Shown here piece by piece: positions 1 through 8,574 of a stretch of DNA of 64,000 nt; positions within the stretch are counted from its first letter, which is position 1; each line of letters begins with the position of its first letter. A program made the translations under genes and the position numbers. This DNA is from JAFGOG01 sp034429215 (GTDB lineage: Bacteria > Chloroflexota > Anaerolineae > JAAYZQ01). The notes beneath the pieces were generated by a model. The model was given only the letters and a program-made list of their open reading frames with translations. It searched no databases and was not told where the DNA came from. Location: contig DAOUGI010000108.1 of NCBI GenBank assembly GCA_034429215.1, forward strand, positions 91,824-155,823, written 5' to 3'.

Positions 1-2
1 TC

Positions 3-875
3 CCGCTGCCCCACCAGTGGTACCTGCAGATCTTTTTCTTCGTCATGCCACTCATTGGCTTGGGGTTGATCACACAGGGTGTCGTCCGCTTTGGAGTAAT
101 GCTCTTCAACAAGAGGGCAAGGAAGGAGCAATGGCAAGTGGCCATCGCATCGACCTATAAAGATCACGTCATCGTCGCCGGACTGGGCCGGCTGGGCTTT
201 CGCATCGTCCAGCAGTTGCTCAGCTTTGGCGAAGGGGTGATTGGCATCGAGATCGACCCCAAGACCGAGTTCGTCCACCGGGTAATGGATCTCCGTGTGC
301 CGGTCATCATCGGCGACGCGACCCGGCCAAATATCCTTCAACAAGCCGGAATCGAGCGCGCCTGCTCGATCATCACCTGCACCGAAAACGACCTGACCAA
401 CCTCGAGATCGCCCTGGTCGCCCGGGAAGCCAGGTCCGACATTCGCGTCGTGCTGAGGATGTTCGACGACGACATGGCCCCCAAGGTCGCCGACGGTTTT
501 AACATTCCGGTCGCCTTTAGCACCTCGGCCCTGTCGGCGCCGGCCTTTGCCGCTGCCGCCATGTACGGCAACGTCCAGAACGCCTTTTATATCGGCGACC
601 AGGTCCTGAATGTCAGCGAGATGACCGTCAACCCTCACTCGGCCCTGGCCGGCCAAAAGATCGGCGACCTCGAGCAGGGCCTTGACCTGTCGGTCATCGC
701 CCACCGCCGTGCCGCCGTCGTCGACCTCCACCCCAATCCTGACATCGCCATCCAGCCCGGCGACCAGATCTGCGTATTCGCCTCCCTCGACGTCCTGGCC
801 CGCCTCGGCCAAATGAACCTGACCAATCGTCAGCCGGCCGGTCCTCCCGGCCTTTCAGGCCGGGACCTTGGCTGA
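3..875 (+). CDS. Potassium channel / TrkA (RCK) domain protein, 5' partial
   Basis: The reading frame is open from base 3, so the gene begins upstream of the window; the ATG at 45 is internal. The visible part starts with a hydrophobic segment (the last pore-side helix) and a basic stretch. An RCK-N/TrkA-N Rossmann domain follows, with the nucleotide-binding GLGRLG motif about 55 residues in, and then an RCK-C (TrkA-C) domain near the end (NPHSALAGQKIGDLE to GDQICVFASLD). Family knowledge: such proteins are ligand-gated K+ channels or subunits at the inner membrane, controlled by NAD(H), ATP or cyclic nucleotides bound to RCK. The last ten or so residues (PPGLSGRDLG) are encoded by a palindromic repeat, so the natural C-terminus has probably been extended. 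The family call is firm; the number of upstream membrane helices cannot be seen. Confidence 0.85.
   Translation, partial: PLPHQWYLQIFFFVMPLIGLGLITQGVVRFGVMLFNKRARKEQWQVAIASTYKDHVIVAGLGRLGFRIVQQLLSFGEGVIGIEIDPKTEFVHRVMDLRVPVIIGDATRPNILQQAGIERACSIITCTENDLTNLEIALVAREARSDIRVVLRMFDDDMAPKVADGFNIPVAFSTSALSAPAFAAAAMYGNVQNAFYIGDQVLNVSEMTVNPHSALAGQKIGDLEQGLDLSVIAHRRAAVVDLHPNPDIAIQPGDQICVFASLDVLARLGQMNLTNRQPAGPPGLSGRDLG
846..864. repeat. Palindromic repeat, CCCGGCC family, in the gene 3' end
   Basis: The arms CCCGGCC (846-852) and GGCCGGG (858-864) enclose a 5-base loop. The unit is translated as the C-terminal tail of the upstream K+ channel gene. The same family recurs at 8405, 8429, 8552, 22773, 30966 and 38685. 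Confidence 0.85.
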
Positions 876-915
876 CGGCTCAAAACTGACTGCCGATTGC
901 AGGGAGCCGACCACA

Positions 916-1281
916 ATGCGCATCAAAGTCGCCGGTCCGTGCGCCTCAGGCAAGAGCACCCTGGCCGCTCGGCTGCGCGCCCTGGGCTATGACGCCTCTT
1001 CCACCGCCCAGGATCACTCCTACGTGCCCGACATGTGGCAGCGCCTCAACCCTCCTGACCTCCTGGTCTACCTCGACCTGTCCCTGACGACTGCCCACCG
1101 GCGCGGCCGCACCGGCTGGGACCAGTCCTACCTGGACGAGCAGAAACATCGCCTGCGCCACGCCCGCGCCCATTGTGACCTCTACCTGGCCACCGACGAC
1201 CTGACCGAGGACCAGGTCCTGGCCCTCGTCCTCGACTTTCTGAGCCAGGTTTCAAGCCGGGAGCCAGGAGCTGGCAGATGA
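916..1281 (+). CDS. Small P-loop kinase-like protein
   Basis: The 121-residue protein begins at ATG 916; a TTG frame start at 868 would overlap the previous gene and lacks a clear ribosome site. The N-terminus carries a Walker A motif, GPCASGKST at residues 6-14, typical of adenylate- or nucleoside-kinase-like P-loop proteins. A hydrophobic strand ending in an Asp (DLLVYLDLS) resembles Walker B, and the basic stretch after it could be a lid. At 121 residues it is shorter than usual small-molecule kinases (about 180), so it may be a minimal member. The stop overlaps the next gene's start (ATGA at 1278-1281), implying translational coupling with the EamA permease. Substrate unknown. Confidence 0.7.
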   Translation: MRIKVAGPCASGKSTLAARLRALGYDASSTAQDHSYVPDMWQRLNPPDLLVYLDLSLTTAHRRGRTGWDQSYLDEQKHRLRHARAHCDLYLATDDLTEDQVLALVLDFLSQVSSREPGAGR

Positions 1282-2234
1282 ATGACAAGGTGAGCCACCG
1301 GAGTAGCCCCGGCACAACCCGCAACGCCTGGGCCGTCGGCGCCACCCTGGCGGCCACGGTCCTTTCCGGCTTCGCCCCCATCCTGGGCAAATTCGCCTAC
1401 CGCGCCGGCGTCACCCCCTTCACCCTCGCCGCCCTGCGCACCGCACTGGCCGCCGGCCTGCTGTGGGTCTTTTACCTTGTCGTCTGGCGGCGTTACATCC
1501 GCATCCCCTGGCGCCTCCTGCCCGGCTGCATCGGCATGGGGGTCTCCAACGGCCTTGGCTCCCTGCTGTACTACAGCGGCCTGTCGCGCATGGACGCCTC
1601 ACTGGCCCACATGCTGTACGCCATGTACCCCTTCTGGGTCTTTATCTTTCTGTCCGCAGCCGGCCACCTCGTGTCACGCCTGGCCGTCTTCCGCCTGGCC
1701 CTGGTCATGCTGAGCGTCGTCCTCCTCACCTGGCAGGGCGCCGGCACGGTCGATCTGTTAGCTGTGACCCTCATGCTCGGCTCCGGTGCCCTGTTCGGCT
1801 GGCACCTGGTGCTCGGCCAGTGGAGCCTGGCCGACGTCGATTCCCGCACCGTCACCCTGTACAGCCTCACCACCATGGCCATCGTCGTCTGCGCTGCCTG
1901 GCTGTTCCAGCCCCAACCCATCGCCCCGATCACCGCCGAAGGCTGGACGGCCATCGTCCTGCTCGCCCTCTTTCCCACCGCCCTGGCTCGCCTCCTCGTC
2001 TTTGCCGGCATGAAGCGCCTCGGCGGCTCCCAGACATCTCTCCTCAGCATCGCCGAAGTATTGGTCGCCGTGGCTGCTGCCTTTCTCCTCCTGGGCGAGA
2101 GCTTTACCGCCCAGCAATGGATCGGCGCCATCCTGTTTATCATCAGCATCCTCCTCATCGGCCGCGACACCGGCCTCGAGGCCGCTGACGAAGAGGCATG
2201 GTGGCGCGCCCTCTTTCGCGACGATCAAACCTAA
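1278..2234 (+). CDS. EamA/DMT-family permease
   Basis: This 318-residue, strongly hydrophobic protein has about ten transmembrane segments arranged as two EamA repeats (roughly residues 15-150 and 160-295). Length and layout match drug/metabolite transporters of the DMT superfamily. A conserved family feature is visible in the second repeat (FPTALARLLVFAGMKRLGG and the ALLLLGE-like end before the last helix). It is expected in the inner membrane, exporting or importing a small metabolite that the sequence does not identify. The start is fixed by the ATGA overlap with the P-loop gene. The cytoplasmic tail is short and acidic. It converges on the minus-strand array; I see no clear terminator hairpin with a T-run in 2235-2319. 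Confidence 0.85.
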   Translation: MNDKVSHRSSPGTTRNAWAVGATLAATVLSGFAPILGKFAYRAGVTPFTLAALRTALAAGLLWVFYLVVWRRYIRIPWRLLPGCIGMGVSNGLGSLLYYSGLSRMDASLAHMLYAMYPFWVFIFLSAAGHLVSRLAVFRLALVMLSVVLLTWQGAGTVDLLAVTLMLGSGALFGWHLVLGQWSLADVDSRTVTLYSLTTMAIVVCAAWLFQPQPIAPITAEGWTAIVLLALFPTALARLLVFAGMKRLGGSQTSLLSIAEVLVAVAAAFLLLGESFTAQQWIGAILFIISILLIGRDTGLEAADEEAWWRALFRDDQT

Positions 2235-2319
2235 AGCGCCATGTGGAGACAGCCTGACATTCGCCCTGCGGGGCCTACGGGGGGTGGGCGGAACGGGGCG
2301 GGGAGCCTGATAAAGAGGG

Positions 2320-4008
2320 CTATTTCTCGTTCAGCGTCGCCAGTATCTCTTCCAGAAGCTCGTCGTCCATGAACGACCCCTTCTGCAGCAGCAGCTCGAT
2401 CTGCCCGCTCAGCCGGCGCCGTTCGCCGGAGGACAGCGTCTTGGCCGTGATGACGATGATCCGCGTGTCGGACAGGGTCTCGTCGGCCTTGATCGTCTCC
2501 AACACCTGGAACCCATCCACCTCCGGCATCATCAAGTCCAGCAGCACAAGGTCTGGCCGCTCGCGGCGCACCAGATCGATCCCTTCCTGTCCGCCAGACG
2601 CCTCGAAAATCTGATACTCGCCGCGCGCCTGCAAAACCCGCCGCAGCAACCGCCGCGCGTCGGGATTGTCCTCGACGATCGCGATCCGCTTCACCCGGCT
2701 GTCCAGCTGGTCCAGCGACGTCAGCAGCCCTTCCTCCGTCTCTCCCACCGAGGCCGGAGCGGTCGCGTCCACACTCTGCGCCCAGGCATCGCCCAACAGG
2801 AACTTTTCCACCGGGAAGGTGTGCCCCGAGCAATTGACCACCACCACGTCGTCAGGTTGGATCGTCCCGTTGGTCACCAGTTTGAAAAGACCGGCAAAGG
2901 CCAGGCCCGCCGCCGGCTCCATCGAGATGCCGTCCATCTTGGCCATGACGTGCATCGCCCGGAACGCCTCTTCGTCACCCACCGCCTCGAATACACCGCC
3001 GTGCTCCAAGATCGTCTGCCGCAGCCAGGTATAGGCGATCCCCGGGTTCCCGGTCGCCACCGTCGTGATCACCGTTTGCGGATTGGTCACCGGCTCGGCC
3101 ACGGCCAGGCCTTTCTTGAACGACTCGACCATCGGCGCGCAGCCGGTCGACTGGATGCACGCCAGCTTGGGCAGGTGGTCCACCAGCCCCATGTCGTACA
3201 GCTCCTTGAACCCCTTCCACACCCCCACCGGCCCCATGCCGCCGCTCACCGCCTGGATGTACCAGTCGGGGGCGCGGAAGCCAGACGCATGGGGCACAGG
3301 GCCTTCCTGTGCCCCACCAGGGGGCAATGAGCTCAATTGCTCGGCAACCTCGAATGCGAGCGTCTTCATGCTCTCCTTGGCCGCCAGGCTCTTGATCCCC
3401 GGATCGAGGTGCAGCCCTCGCCGCTTGGCAAAATCGGCCGCCACTTGCTTCGTCTGGTCATAAGTGCCGGTAACCTTGACCACCTCCGTGCCGTACAGCG
3501 CCACCTCGCGCATCTTGTCACCCGGCACACTGCTTGTCAAAAACGCCCACAGCTTGATCCCGGCCAGCGCCGAATAAGCCGAATAGGAGATCGCCACGTT
3601 GCCGGTTGAGGCCACCACCGCCTCGGTGATCCCCTGCTCTTTCATGAAAGAGATGGCCAGGGCGGCCTGGCGGTCCTTGAACGAGCCGGTGGGCCCCTGG
3701 CGCTCGTCCTTGACAAAGAGGTGGGATCGCCCCAGCATCATGCCCAGGTTGGCCGCCGGCAGCAGGGGGGTGCCGCCTTCACCCATGGTCAGGATGTTGG
3801 CCGGATCGCGGAGCGGCAGCAGCTCCCAATAGCGCCACATGCCCTTCGTCGAAGCAAGCAGCAGCTCTCCCAGCCGGTCCTTCAGTCCGTCGTAATCATA
3901 GCGCGCATCCAGCCACTCGCCCCAGCAGCGCGGACATGCCGACAAGGGCCGCACGAGAGCCTCTCGATAGCCGCACGCCGGGCATTCGATCCATACCGAT
4001 TTCTTCAT
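2320..4008 (-). CDS. Threonine-synthase-like PLP enzyme fused to a response-regulator receiver domain
   Basis: The 562-residue protein has three parts. Residues 9-28 form a zinc ribbon (C9, C12, C25, C28), as in many bacterial threonine synthases. Residues about 55-415 are a fold-type II PLP enzyme, with the Schiff-base lysine K111 in GPTGSFKDRQ, the ASTGN loop near 134 and a late GHTFP segment. Residues 439-562 are a complete receiver domain: acidic pair E446/D447, phospho-acceptor D491 in LLDLMMP, T521 and K543. Family knowledge: threonine synthase makes threonine from O-phosphohomoserine; related enzymes act on cysteate or other amino acids, so the substrate is uncertain. A hairpin-encoded insert (about residues 226-248) interrupts the enzyme domain. 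It is the last gene of the array, 90 bp after the hybrid kinase, which suggests that phosphorylation controls the enzyme. Confidence 0.85.
   Translation of the reverse strand: MKKSVWIECPACGYREALVRPLSACPRCWGEWLDARYDYDGLKDRLGELLLASTKGMWRYWELLPLRDPANILTMGEGGTPLLPAANLGMMLGRSHLFVKDERQGPTGSFKDRQAALAISFMKEQGITEAVVASTGNVAISYSAYSALAGIKLWAFLTSSVPGDKMREVALYGTEVVKVTGTYDQTKQVAADFAKRRGLHLDPGIKSLAAKESMKTLAFEVAEQLSSLPPGGAQEGPVPHASGFRAPDWYIQAVSGGMGPVGVWKGFKELYDMGLVDHLPKLACIQSTGCAPMVESFKKGLAVAEPVTNPQTVITTVATGNPGIAYTWLRQTILEHGGVFEAVGDEEAFRAMHVMAKMDGISMEPAAGLAFAGLFKLVTNGTIQPDDVVVVNCSGHTFPVEKFLLGDAWAQSVDATAPASVGETEEGLLTSLDQLDSRVKRIAIVEDNPDARRLLRRVLQARGEYQIFEASGGQEGIDLVRRERPDLVLLDLMMPEVDGFQVLETIKADETLSDTRIIVITAKTLSSGERRRLSGQIELLLQKGSFMDDELLEEILATLNEK
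3291..3326. repeat. Overlapping palindromes inserted inside the PLP enzyme gene
   Basis: A perfect 10-bp stem (GGGGCACAGG at 3291-3300 with CCTGTGCCCC at 3306-3315, loop of 5) is followed by an overlapping stem TGCCCC/GGGGCA (3310-3315 and 3321-3326). Together they encode the proline- and glycine-rich insert within the catalytic domain. Confidence 0.8.
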
Positions 4009-4036
4009 AATCTCTGGCTTTCTTCACACAGCGGCG

Positions 4037-4094
4037 GCCAAGTGCCGGATGTATCTGCCGGCCAAGTGCCGGATGTATCTGCCGGCCGAGTGCC
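4037..4094. repeat. 24-bp tandem palindromic repeat, GTGCCGGAT family, intergenic
   Basis: Two identical 24-bp copies (4037-4060 and 4061-4084) and a third partial copy fill most of the 90-bp gap between the hybrid kinase and the PLP-receiver gene. The same unit, with one or two changes, recurs inside a coding region at 36183-36267 and at 43871-43905. Confidence 0.9.
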
Positions 4095-4098
4095 AAGT

Positions 4099-7000
4099 CT
4101 AGTTTTTTCCAACATCCCCTCCGGGGGAACGCTTGACCCGCTCCAGCGCGGCCAGGATCTCGTCACGGGTGACCGGCTTGTTGAGGCAGGCCGCCGCTCC
4201 CATGCTCAGCCCTCGCTCCAAGCCTTCGACGATGCTGCACATGATGACCGGGACGTCATGGGTGATCGGGTCGTCCTTCAGAGCCTGGAGGAGCTGCCAG
4301 CCGTCCATCTGGGGCATGACCACGTCCAGGGTGATCGCCGTCAGGTCGAGCGCCAGTTTCTGGGCCATCTCCAGGGCTCGCCGCGGCTGGGTGACGCCGA
4401 TGACCTGGTAATCCTCGTGCTCCAGGTAACGCTTGAACAGGGTGATGACGCCGGTATCGTCGTCGATGGCCAGCACCACCTTTTTCTTCTTGTCGGGGAG
4501 GGCCTCGGCTTCGCCCTCCATCTTCTGGCGCATGACCTGGTAGATCGGCAGGGTAAAGGAGAAGGTAGAGCCCTTGCCCAGCTCGCTGTCGACCCAGATC
4601 TTGCCGCCCTGCATCTCGACAAAGCTGCGACAGATCGACAGGCCCAGCCCGGTGCCGCCGGCCCGCCGTGTGGTGGAGGCATCTACCTGCTGGAAGGGGA
4701 CGAACAGCTTTTTCTGCGCCTCCGCGTCGATGCCGATGCCCGTATCCTCAACGCTGACTGTGACAAACTCGGCGCTTTCCGGCAGCACCGCTGCCCGCAG
4801 GGTAACCTTGCCCTCTTCGGTGAACTTGGCCGCGTTCGACAGCAGGTTGATCAGCACCTGTCGCACCCGCTGCCCATCGGCCCACACCGACGGCAGGTCT
4901 TCGGGGATGGACAACAGCAGCTCGACCGGCCGGTCCTTTACCAGCGCCCGCGCGCTGGACAGTACGCTCTGGGCGATCTCGTCCAGGGACAGCTCGTCGA
5001 AGGACAGGTCCATCCGGCCGGCCTCGATCTTGGACATGTCGAGGATGTCGTTGATCATGCGCAGGAGGTGCTGGCCGCTGTTGTAGATGGAGGTGAGGTC
5101 GGCGGTTTGCAGGTCGGTGAGGGCGCCGTCGATGCCCTTGAGCATCACCCGCGAGAAGCCGATGATGGAGTTGAGGGGGGTGCGCAGCTCGTGGGACATG
5201 TTGGCCAGGAACTGGGTCTTCATGCGGTCCAGGTCGCGCAGCTCCTCGGCGGTCTGGACCAGGCGCTCGTAGGCGCGGGCGTTCTCGATGGCGATGGAGG
5301 TTTGGGTGGCGATGGTGGCCAGCAGCTCGACCTCGGACTCGGTGTAGGCGTTGGGCTGCAGGCACTGGATGGAGAGGACGCCGGTGGTCTGCCCGCGGAA
5401 GATCATCGGCACGCCGAGGTAGGAGCGGAGCTGCTCGTCTTTGGTGAACTTTAACACCCGATAGGGCGCATCTTCCGGGACGGCGAACACGTCGGGGATG
5501 TAGAGCGGCCGGCCGGTGCGGACGATGTAACCGGTGAGGCCTGCCGATTCGTCATCAGGGCGGCCCGGCAGCGGGGCTCCGGCTTCGCTGCCGACGCCGC
5601 GCAGGAAGGGGAACTGGAAGATGCCGGCCTCTGCGTCGTACAAGGCGACGTAAAAGCTATCGGTGGCAAAGGTTCGCCGGCACTGGTCGTAGAGCGTGTC
5701 CAGGACGCGCTCGACCTCGAGGCCGGAGGTGAGGGACAGGCCGATGCGGTTGAGGCTGGCGAGCTGTTCGGCGCGCCGCTGGGTTTCGTCCATGAGCCGC
5801 GCGTTTTGGAGGGCGATGGCCGACTGGGAGGCAAAGGCGGCGAGCTGGCCGGCGTGCTCGTGGGTGAAAAACCCGGCCAGGGAGCTGTCGACGTTGAGGA
5901 CGCCGATGAACTGGCCGCCGACGACGACGGGGGCGCCGAGGTAGGAGTGGAGCCACTCCTGCCCTTCGAGGACCGTCCAGTTGGGATCGTTGGCGGTATC
6001 GGAGACGAGGACGGGCCGGCCGGTGGCCTTCATGTGCTGGACCGACGGCACCTGGCCGATGGGCACCTGGAGGTTGCGATAACGCTCGGCGACTCCAAAC
6101 TGCTCGTAGCCCTGGCTGGCGACGATGCGCAGTTGCTCGCCGGCGCCGGATGCCCCACGCAGATCGCCTGCAGGGGATGCCGGCCCTTCGACGAGCATGA
6201 GGTTGCTGGCGTCGCAGGGGACGACCTTGCCGACCTGATCGAGGATGCGGCGCAGGAGCTCGCCGAACTCGAGGGTGCCGCTGAGGGTGACGGCGGCCTC
6301 GCGGAGGGCCTCGGTGACCATGCGCTGCTCGTGCTCGGCCTCGAGGAGGCGCACGTTTTCGAGGGCGAGTCCGACCTGGTCGCTGACGGCCTTGACGAGG
6401 GCGATCTCGTCGTCGCTCCAGAAACGGGGAACGGCGGCATCGTGTAGATCGACCACGCCGATGGTCTGCTCGCGCAGCTTGATGGGGGCGGCCAGGACGG
6501 CAAGGGCGCCGTCGCGGCCAGCGGGATGGCCGCCGCCAGGGGAATTGACCATTTCACCCCGGCTGAGGGCCAGGTCCATCTCGGGGAGGGCGAAATCGGC
6601 GAGGGGGGGGGTTGCGTCGTCGCGGTATTCGTAGGACAGTTGCCCTCGACGGCCGGCGACGCGGCTCCATTCCTGCTGGAGGTATTGGCGGTGGACGGTC
6701 TGGACCTCGCGGAGGGCCCGGCTCGACTCGTCGAAGAGGCGGGCATTGTCGATGGCGATGGCGACCTGGTCGGCCAGGGCGCTCAAGGCGACTAGATCTT
6801 GCTGGTCATAGGCGGCGGCGGCGGTGCTCTGGACATCCAGGACGCCGATGACCTGTTCGCCCACCTTCAGCGGCAGGGCCATCTCGGAGCGGGTCGCCGG
6901 CAGGTCGGGGTTGTCGAAAAAGACGGCATCTGTGCCGACGTCCAGCGCGATGCGGGGCCGGCCCTGGGCGGCGACATAGCCGACCATGCCGACCTCGCCC

Positions 7001-8514
7001 ACCTTCAGGCGGTGACCCCTGTCCAGCATGCGCTGTCCGCCCTCGCTGTTGGCGGCGCGGAGGACGGCATACTCGCCTGGGCCGGGACCTTCGATCAGGA
7101 AAATGCCGGTGTGGTACCAGCCGAACCGCTCGCTGATGACCCTGGTCACCTGGGGCAGGAGGCGGTCCAGGTCGCGGACGGAGGTGATGGCTCGGGCGAC
7201 CTCTGCGCTCGTCTCTAGCTGAACCGTGCGGCGGCGCATCTCGTCGGTTGCGTGGGCCAGCTCAGAGGTGCGTTGCTCGACCTTGGTCTCGAGCTCGCGC
7301 CCATACTGCTCGATCTCGGCTCGGGAGCTTTTGAGGCCGGCGGCCATGTGGTTAAAGGCGTCGGCCAGATCCTCGATCTCGTCGCCGGTGTTTACCTCCA
7401 GCAGATAATCCAGGTGACCTTTTTCGATCTCGCGGGCGCCTTGCTGGAGGGCCACGAGCGGGCCGACCAGGCGGCGGGGGAGGATGACCCCGACGGCGGC
7501 GGCGGCCAACGCGCCCAAGGCCAGGAGGCCGCCCAACAGGTAGACCATGTTGCGGACGCTGGACAGCGCTTCGCGCGTCGGCAGCTCGGCGACCATGACC
7601 CAGTCGGTTTCCTCAAACGGCGCGCCCGCGCCGATGACCGACTCTCCCTCCAGGCCGGTGTACTGGGGGCCGACGCGGGCATCGCCTGCCACGACCTGGC
7701 GGACGATCGACACGGCGCTCACATTTTGCCCTCGGAGCTGGAGGTAGCGGGAGAGGTTGGAGTGGGCGACCAGCTCGCCGGTGGTGCGGTCGATGATGTA
7801 GGCATAGCCGGTCTGGCCGACCTGGACCTGACCGAGCGTATCCCACATGCCCTTGACACTGACCTGGGCCATGAGGACGCCCTGGGAAAAGTCCACTTCG
7901 TGTGGCACGGCGATGGTCAGCACCGGCAGCCCACTCTGGGGGGAGATTTCCACCTGCCTGGCGACGTAGACCTGCCCGCTCAGCGCCTGCTGAAAGGCCG
8001 GCGACCCCGCCTGCGAGCCAAGCTCCTGCTCCAGGTAGGTGTAGAACTGCGACACCTTACCCTGTTCCCTTCCGTCGGCATCGACAAGGGTCACCTCTTC
8101 GAACAGGTCGGGGTTTTGGGTCAATATCGCCCGCAGCTCGCTCTGCTGGATCGCCGCGCTCATGGCCAACAGCCGCTTGCTGTGGGCATAGACCATCAGC
8201 GAATCGCGCGCCTGTCTCAGATACGATGAAGTCGCCAGAGCCGCCTCGTTGGCCGTCTTTTGCTGGCGGATAACGATCTGGTTAATCTGCGCGTTGCGGC
8301 TCAGCACAATGAGCGCCACGCCGACAACCGCCAGTGAAACGGCCGCCAGCAGGATAAAGGCCCATGCCAGCCGCCCGGCCAGCCCTCCCGTGCGCCGCCT
8401 CAATCCCGGCCTGTTTGGCCGGGACCTTCCCGGCCTGTTTGGCCGCCCATCCTCCCGGCCTTTCAGGTGGGGAGCAGGCCAGGGGGACCTTTTCTCATCT
8501 TGTTCAGACGCCAT
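4099..8514 (-). CDS. Hybrid sensor histidine kinase: dCache-HAMP-GAF(x4)-HisKA-HATPase-REC
   Basis: The 1471-residue membrane kinase has, in order: a repeat-derived basic N-terminus (about 18-42), a transmembrane helix (about 48-70), an extracytoplasmic dCache-like region (about 72-320), a second helix (about 328-352), HAMP, and a coiled coil. Four GAF domains follow (about 440-1090), then HisKA with phospho-accepting H1108 in SHELRTPL. The HATPase domain has intact N, G1 (DTGIGI) and G2 (GGTGLGL) boxes. The C-terminal receiver has D1397 in LDVVMP. It is the only complete histidine kinase of the minus-strand array, so it is the likely phosphate source for the array's receivers. It lies 60 bp downstream of the LivK-type SBP gene, whose product may present its ligand to the dCache domain. 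A GGAAGGA ribosome site about 8 bases upstream supports this start. Confidence 0.92.
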   Translation of the reverse strand: MASEQDEKRSPWPAPHLKGREDGRPNRPGRSRPNRPGLRRRTGGLAGRLAWAFILLAAVSLAVVGVALIVLSRNAQINQIVIRQQKTANEAALATSSYLRQARDSLMVYAHSKRLLAMSAAIQQSELRAILTQNPDLFEEVTLVDADGREQGKVSQFYTYLEQELGSQAGSPAFQQALSGQVYVARQVEISPQSGLPVLTIAVPHEVDFSQGVLMAQVSVKGMWDTLGQVQVGQTGYAYIIDRTTGELVAHSNLSRYLQLRGQNVSAVSIVRQVVAGDARVGPQYTGLEGESVIGAGAPFEETDWVMVAELPTREALSSVRNMVYLLGGLLALGALAAAAVGVILPRRLVGPLVALQQGAREIEKGHLDYLLEVNTGDEIEDLADAFNHMAAGLKSSRAEIEQYGRELETKVEQRTSELAHATDEMRRRTVQLETSAEVARAITSVRDLDRLLPQVTRVISERFGWYHTGIFLIEGPGPGEYAVLRAANSEGGQRMLDRGHRLKVGEVGMVGYVAAQGRPRIALDVGTDAVFFDNPDLPATRSEMALPLKVGEQVIGVLDVQSTAAAAYDQQDLVALSALADQVAIAIDNARLFDESSRALREVQTVHRQYLQQEWSRVAGRRGQLSYEYRDDATPPLADFALPEMDLALSRGEMVNSPGGGHPAGRDGALAVLAAPIKLREQTIGVVDLHDAAVPRFWSDDEIALVKAVSDQVGLALENVRLLEAEHEQRMVTEALREAAVTLSGTLEFGELLRRILDQVGKVVPCDASNLMLVEGPASPAGDLRGASGAGEQLRIVASQGYEQFGVAERYRNLQVPIGQVPSVQHMKATGRPVLVSDTANDPNWTVLEGQEWLHSYLGAPVVVGGQFIGVLNVDSSLAGFFTHEHAGQLAAFASQSAIALQNARLMDETQRRAEQLASLNRIGLSLTSGLEVERVLDTLYDQCRRTFATDSFYVALYDAEAGIFQFPFLRGVGSEAGAPLPGRPDDESAGLTGYIVRTGRPLYIPDVFAVPEDAPYRVLKFTKDEQLRSYLGVPMIFRGQTTGVLSIQCLQPNAYTESEVELLATIATQTSIAIENARAYERLVQTAEELRDLDRMKTQFLANMSHELRTPLNSIIGFSRVMLKGIDGALTDLQTADLTSIYNSGQHLLRMINDILDMSKIEAGRMDLSFDELSLDEIAQSVLSSARALVKDRPVELLLSIPEDLPSVWADGQRVRQVLINLLSNAAKFTEEGKVTLRAAVLPESAEFVTVSVEDTGIGIDAEAQKKLFVPFQQVDASTTRRAGGTGLGLSICRSFVEMQGGKIWVDSELGKGSTFSFTLPIYQVMRQKMEGEAEALPDKKKKVVLAIDDDTGVITLFKRYLEHEDYQVIGVTQPRRALEMAQKLALDLTAITLDVVMPQMDGWQLLQALKDDPITHDVPVIMCSIVEGLERGLSMGAAACLNKPVTRDEILAALERVKRSPGGDVGKN
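8405..8470. repeat. Palindromic repeats (CCCGGCC family) in the hybrid-kinase N-terminus
   Basis: CCCGGCC arms start at 8405, 8429 and 8454, so the first two copies are exactly 24 bp apart. They are translated on the minus strand as the RPNRPGRS-type repeat just before the first membrane helix. Confidence 0.85.
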
Positions 8515-8551
8515 ATCTCACGTCCTTCCACTCCGCTTCGGGGATCGTCTT

Positions 8552-8570
8552 CCCGGCCTGTCTGGCCGGG
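8552..8570. repeat. Palindromic repeat (CCCGGCC family) between SBP and hybrid-kinase genes
   Basis: CCCGGCC (8552-8558) pairs with GGCCGGG (8564-8570). It lies just after the SBP stop codon on the minus strand. It has no following T-run, so it is not a typical intrinsic terminator, though it could stabilise a processed 3' end. Confidence 0.8.
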
Positions 8571-8574
8571 ACTT

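Noticed and set aside
2235..2319. Bidirectional terminator between the convergent EamA and PLP-receiver genes
   Set aside because: Only a 4-bp GCCC/GGGC stem is visible, with no T-run on either strand.
3721..5454. Long plus-strand open frames opposite the sensor genes
   Set aside because: They are antisense shadows caused by high GC and rich in His/Arg/Gln/Pro; the minus-strand frames have clear domains.
8552..8570. Intrinsic terminators at the many GC-rich hairpins between array genes
   Set aside because: None is followed by a T-run on the coding strand, and the same hairpins occur inside genes, so they are treated as repeats.
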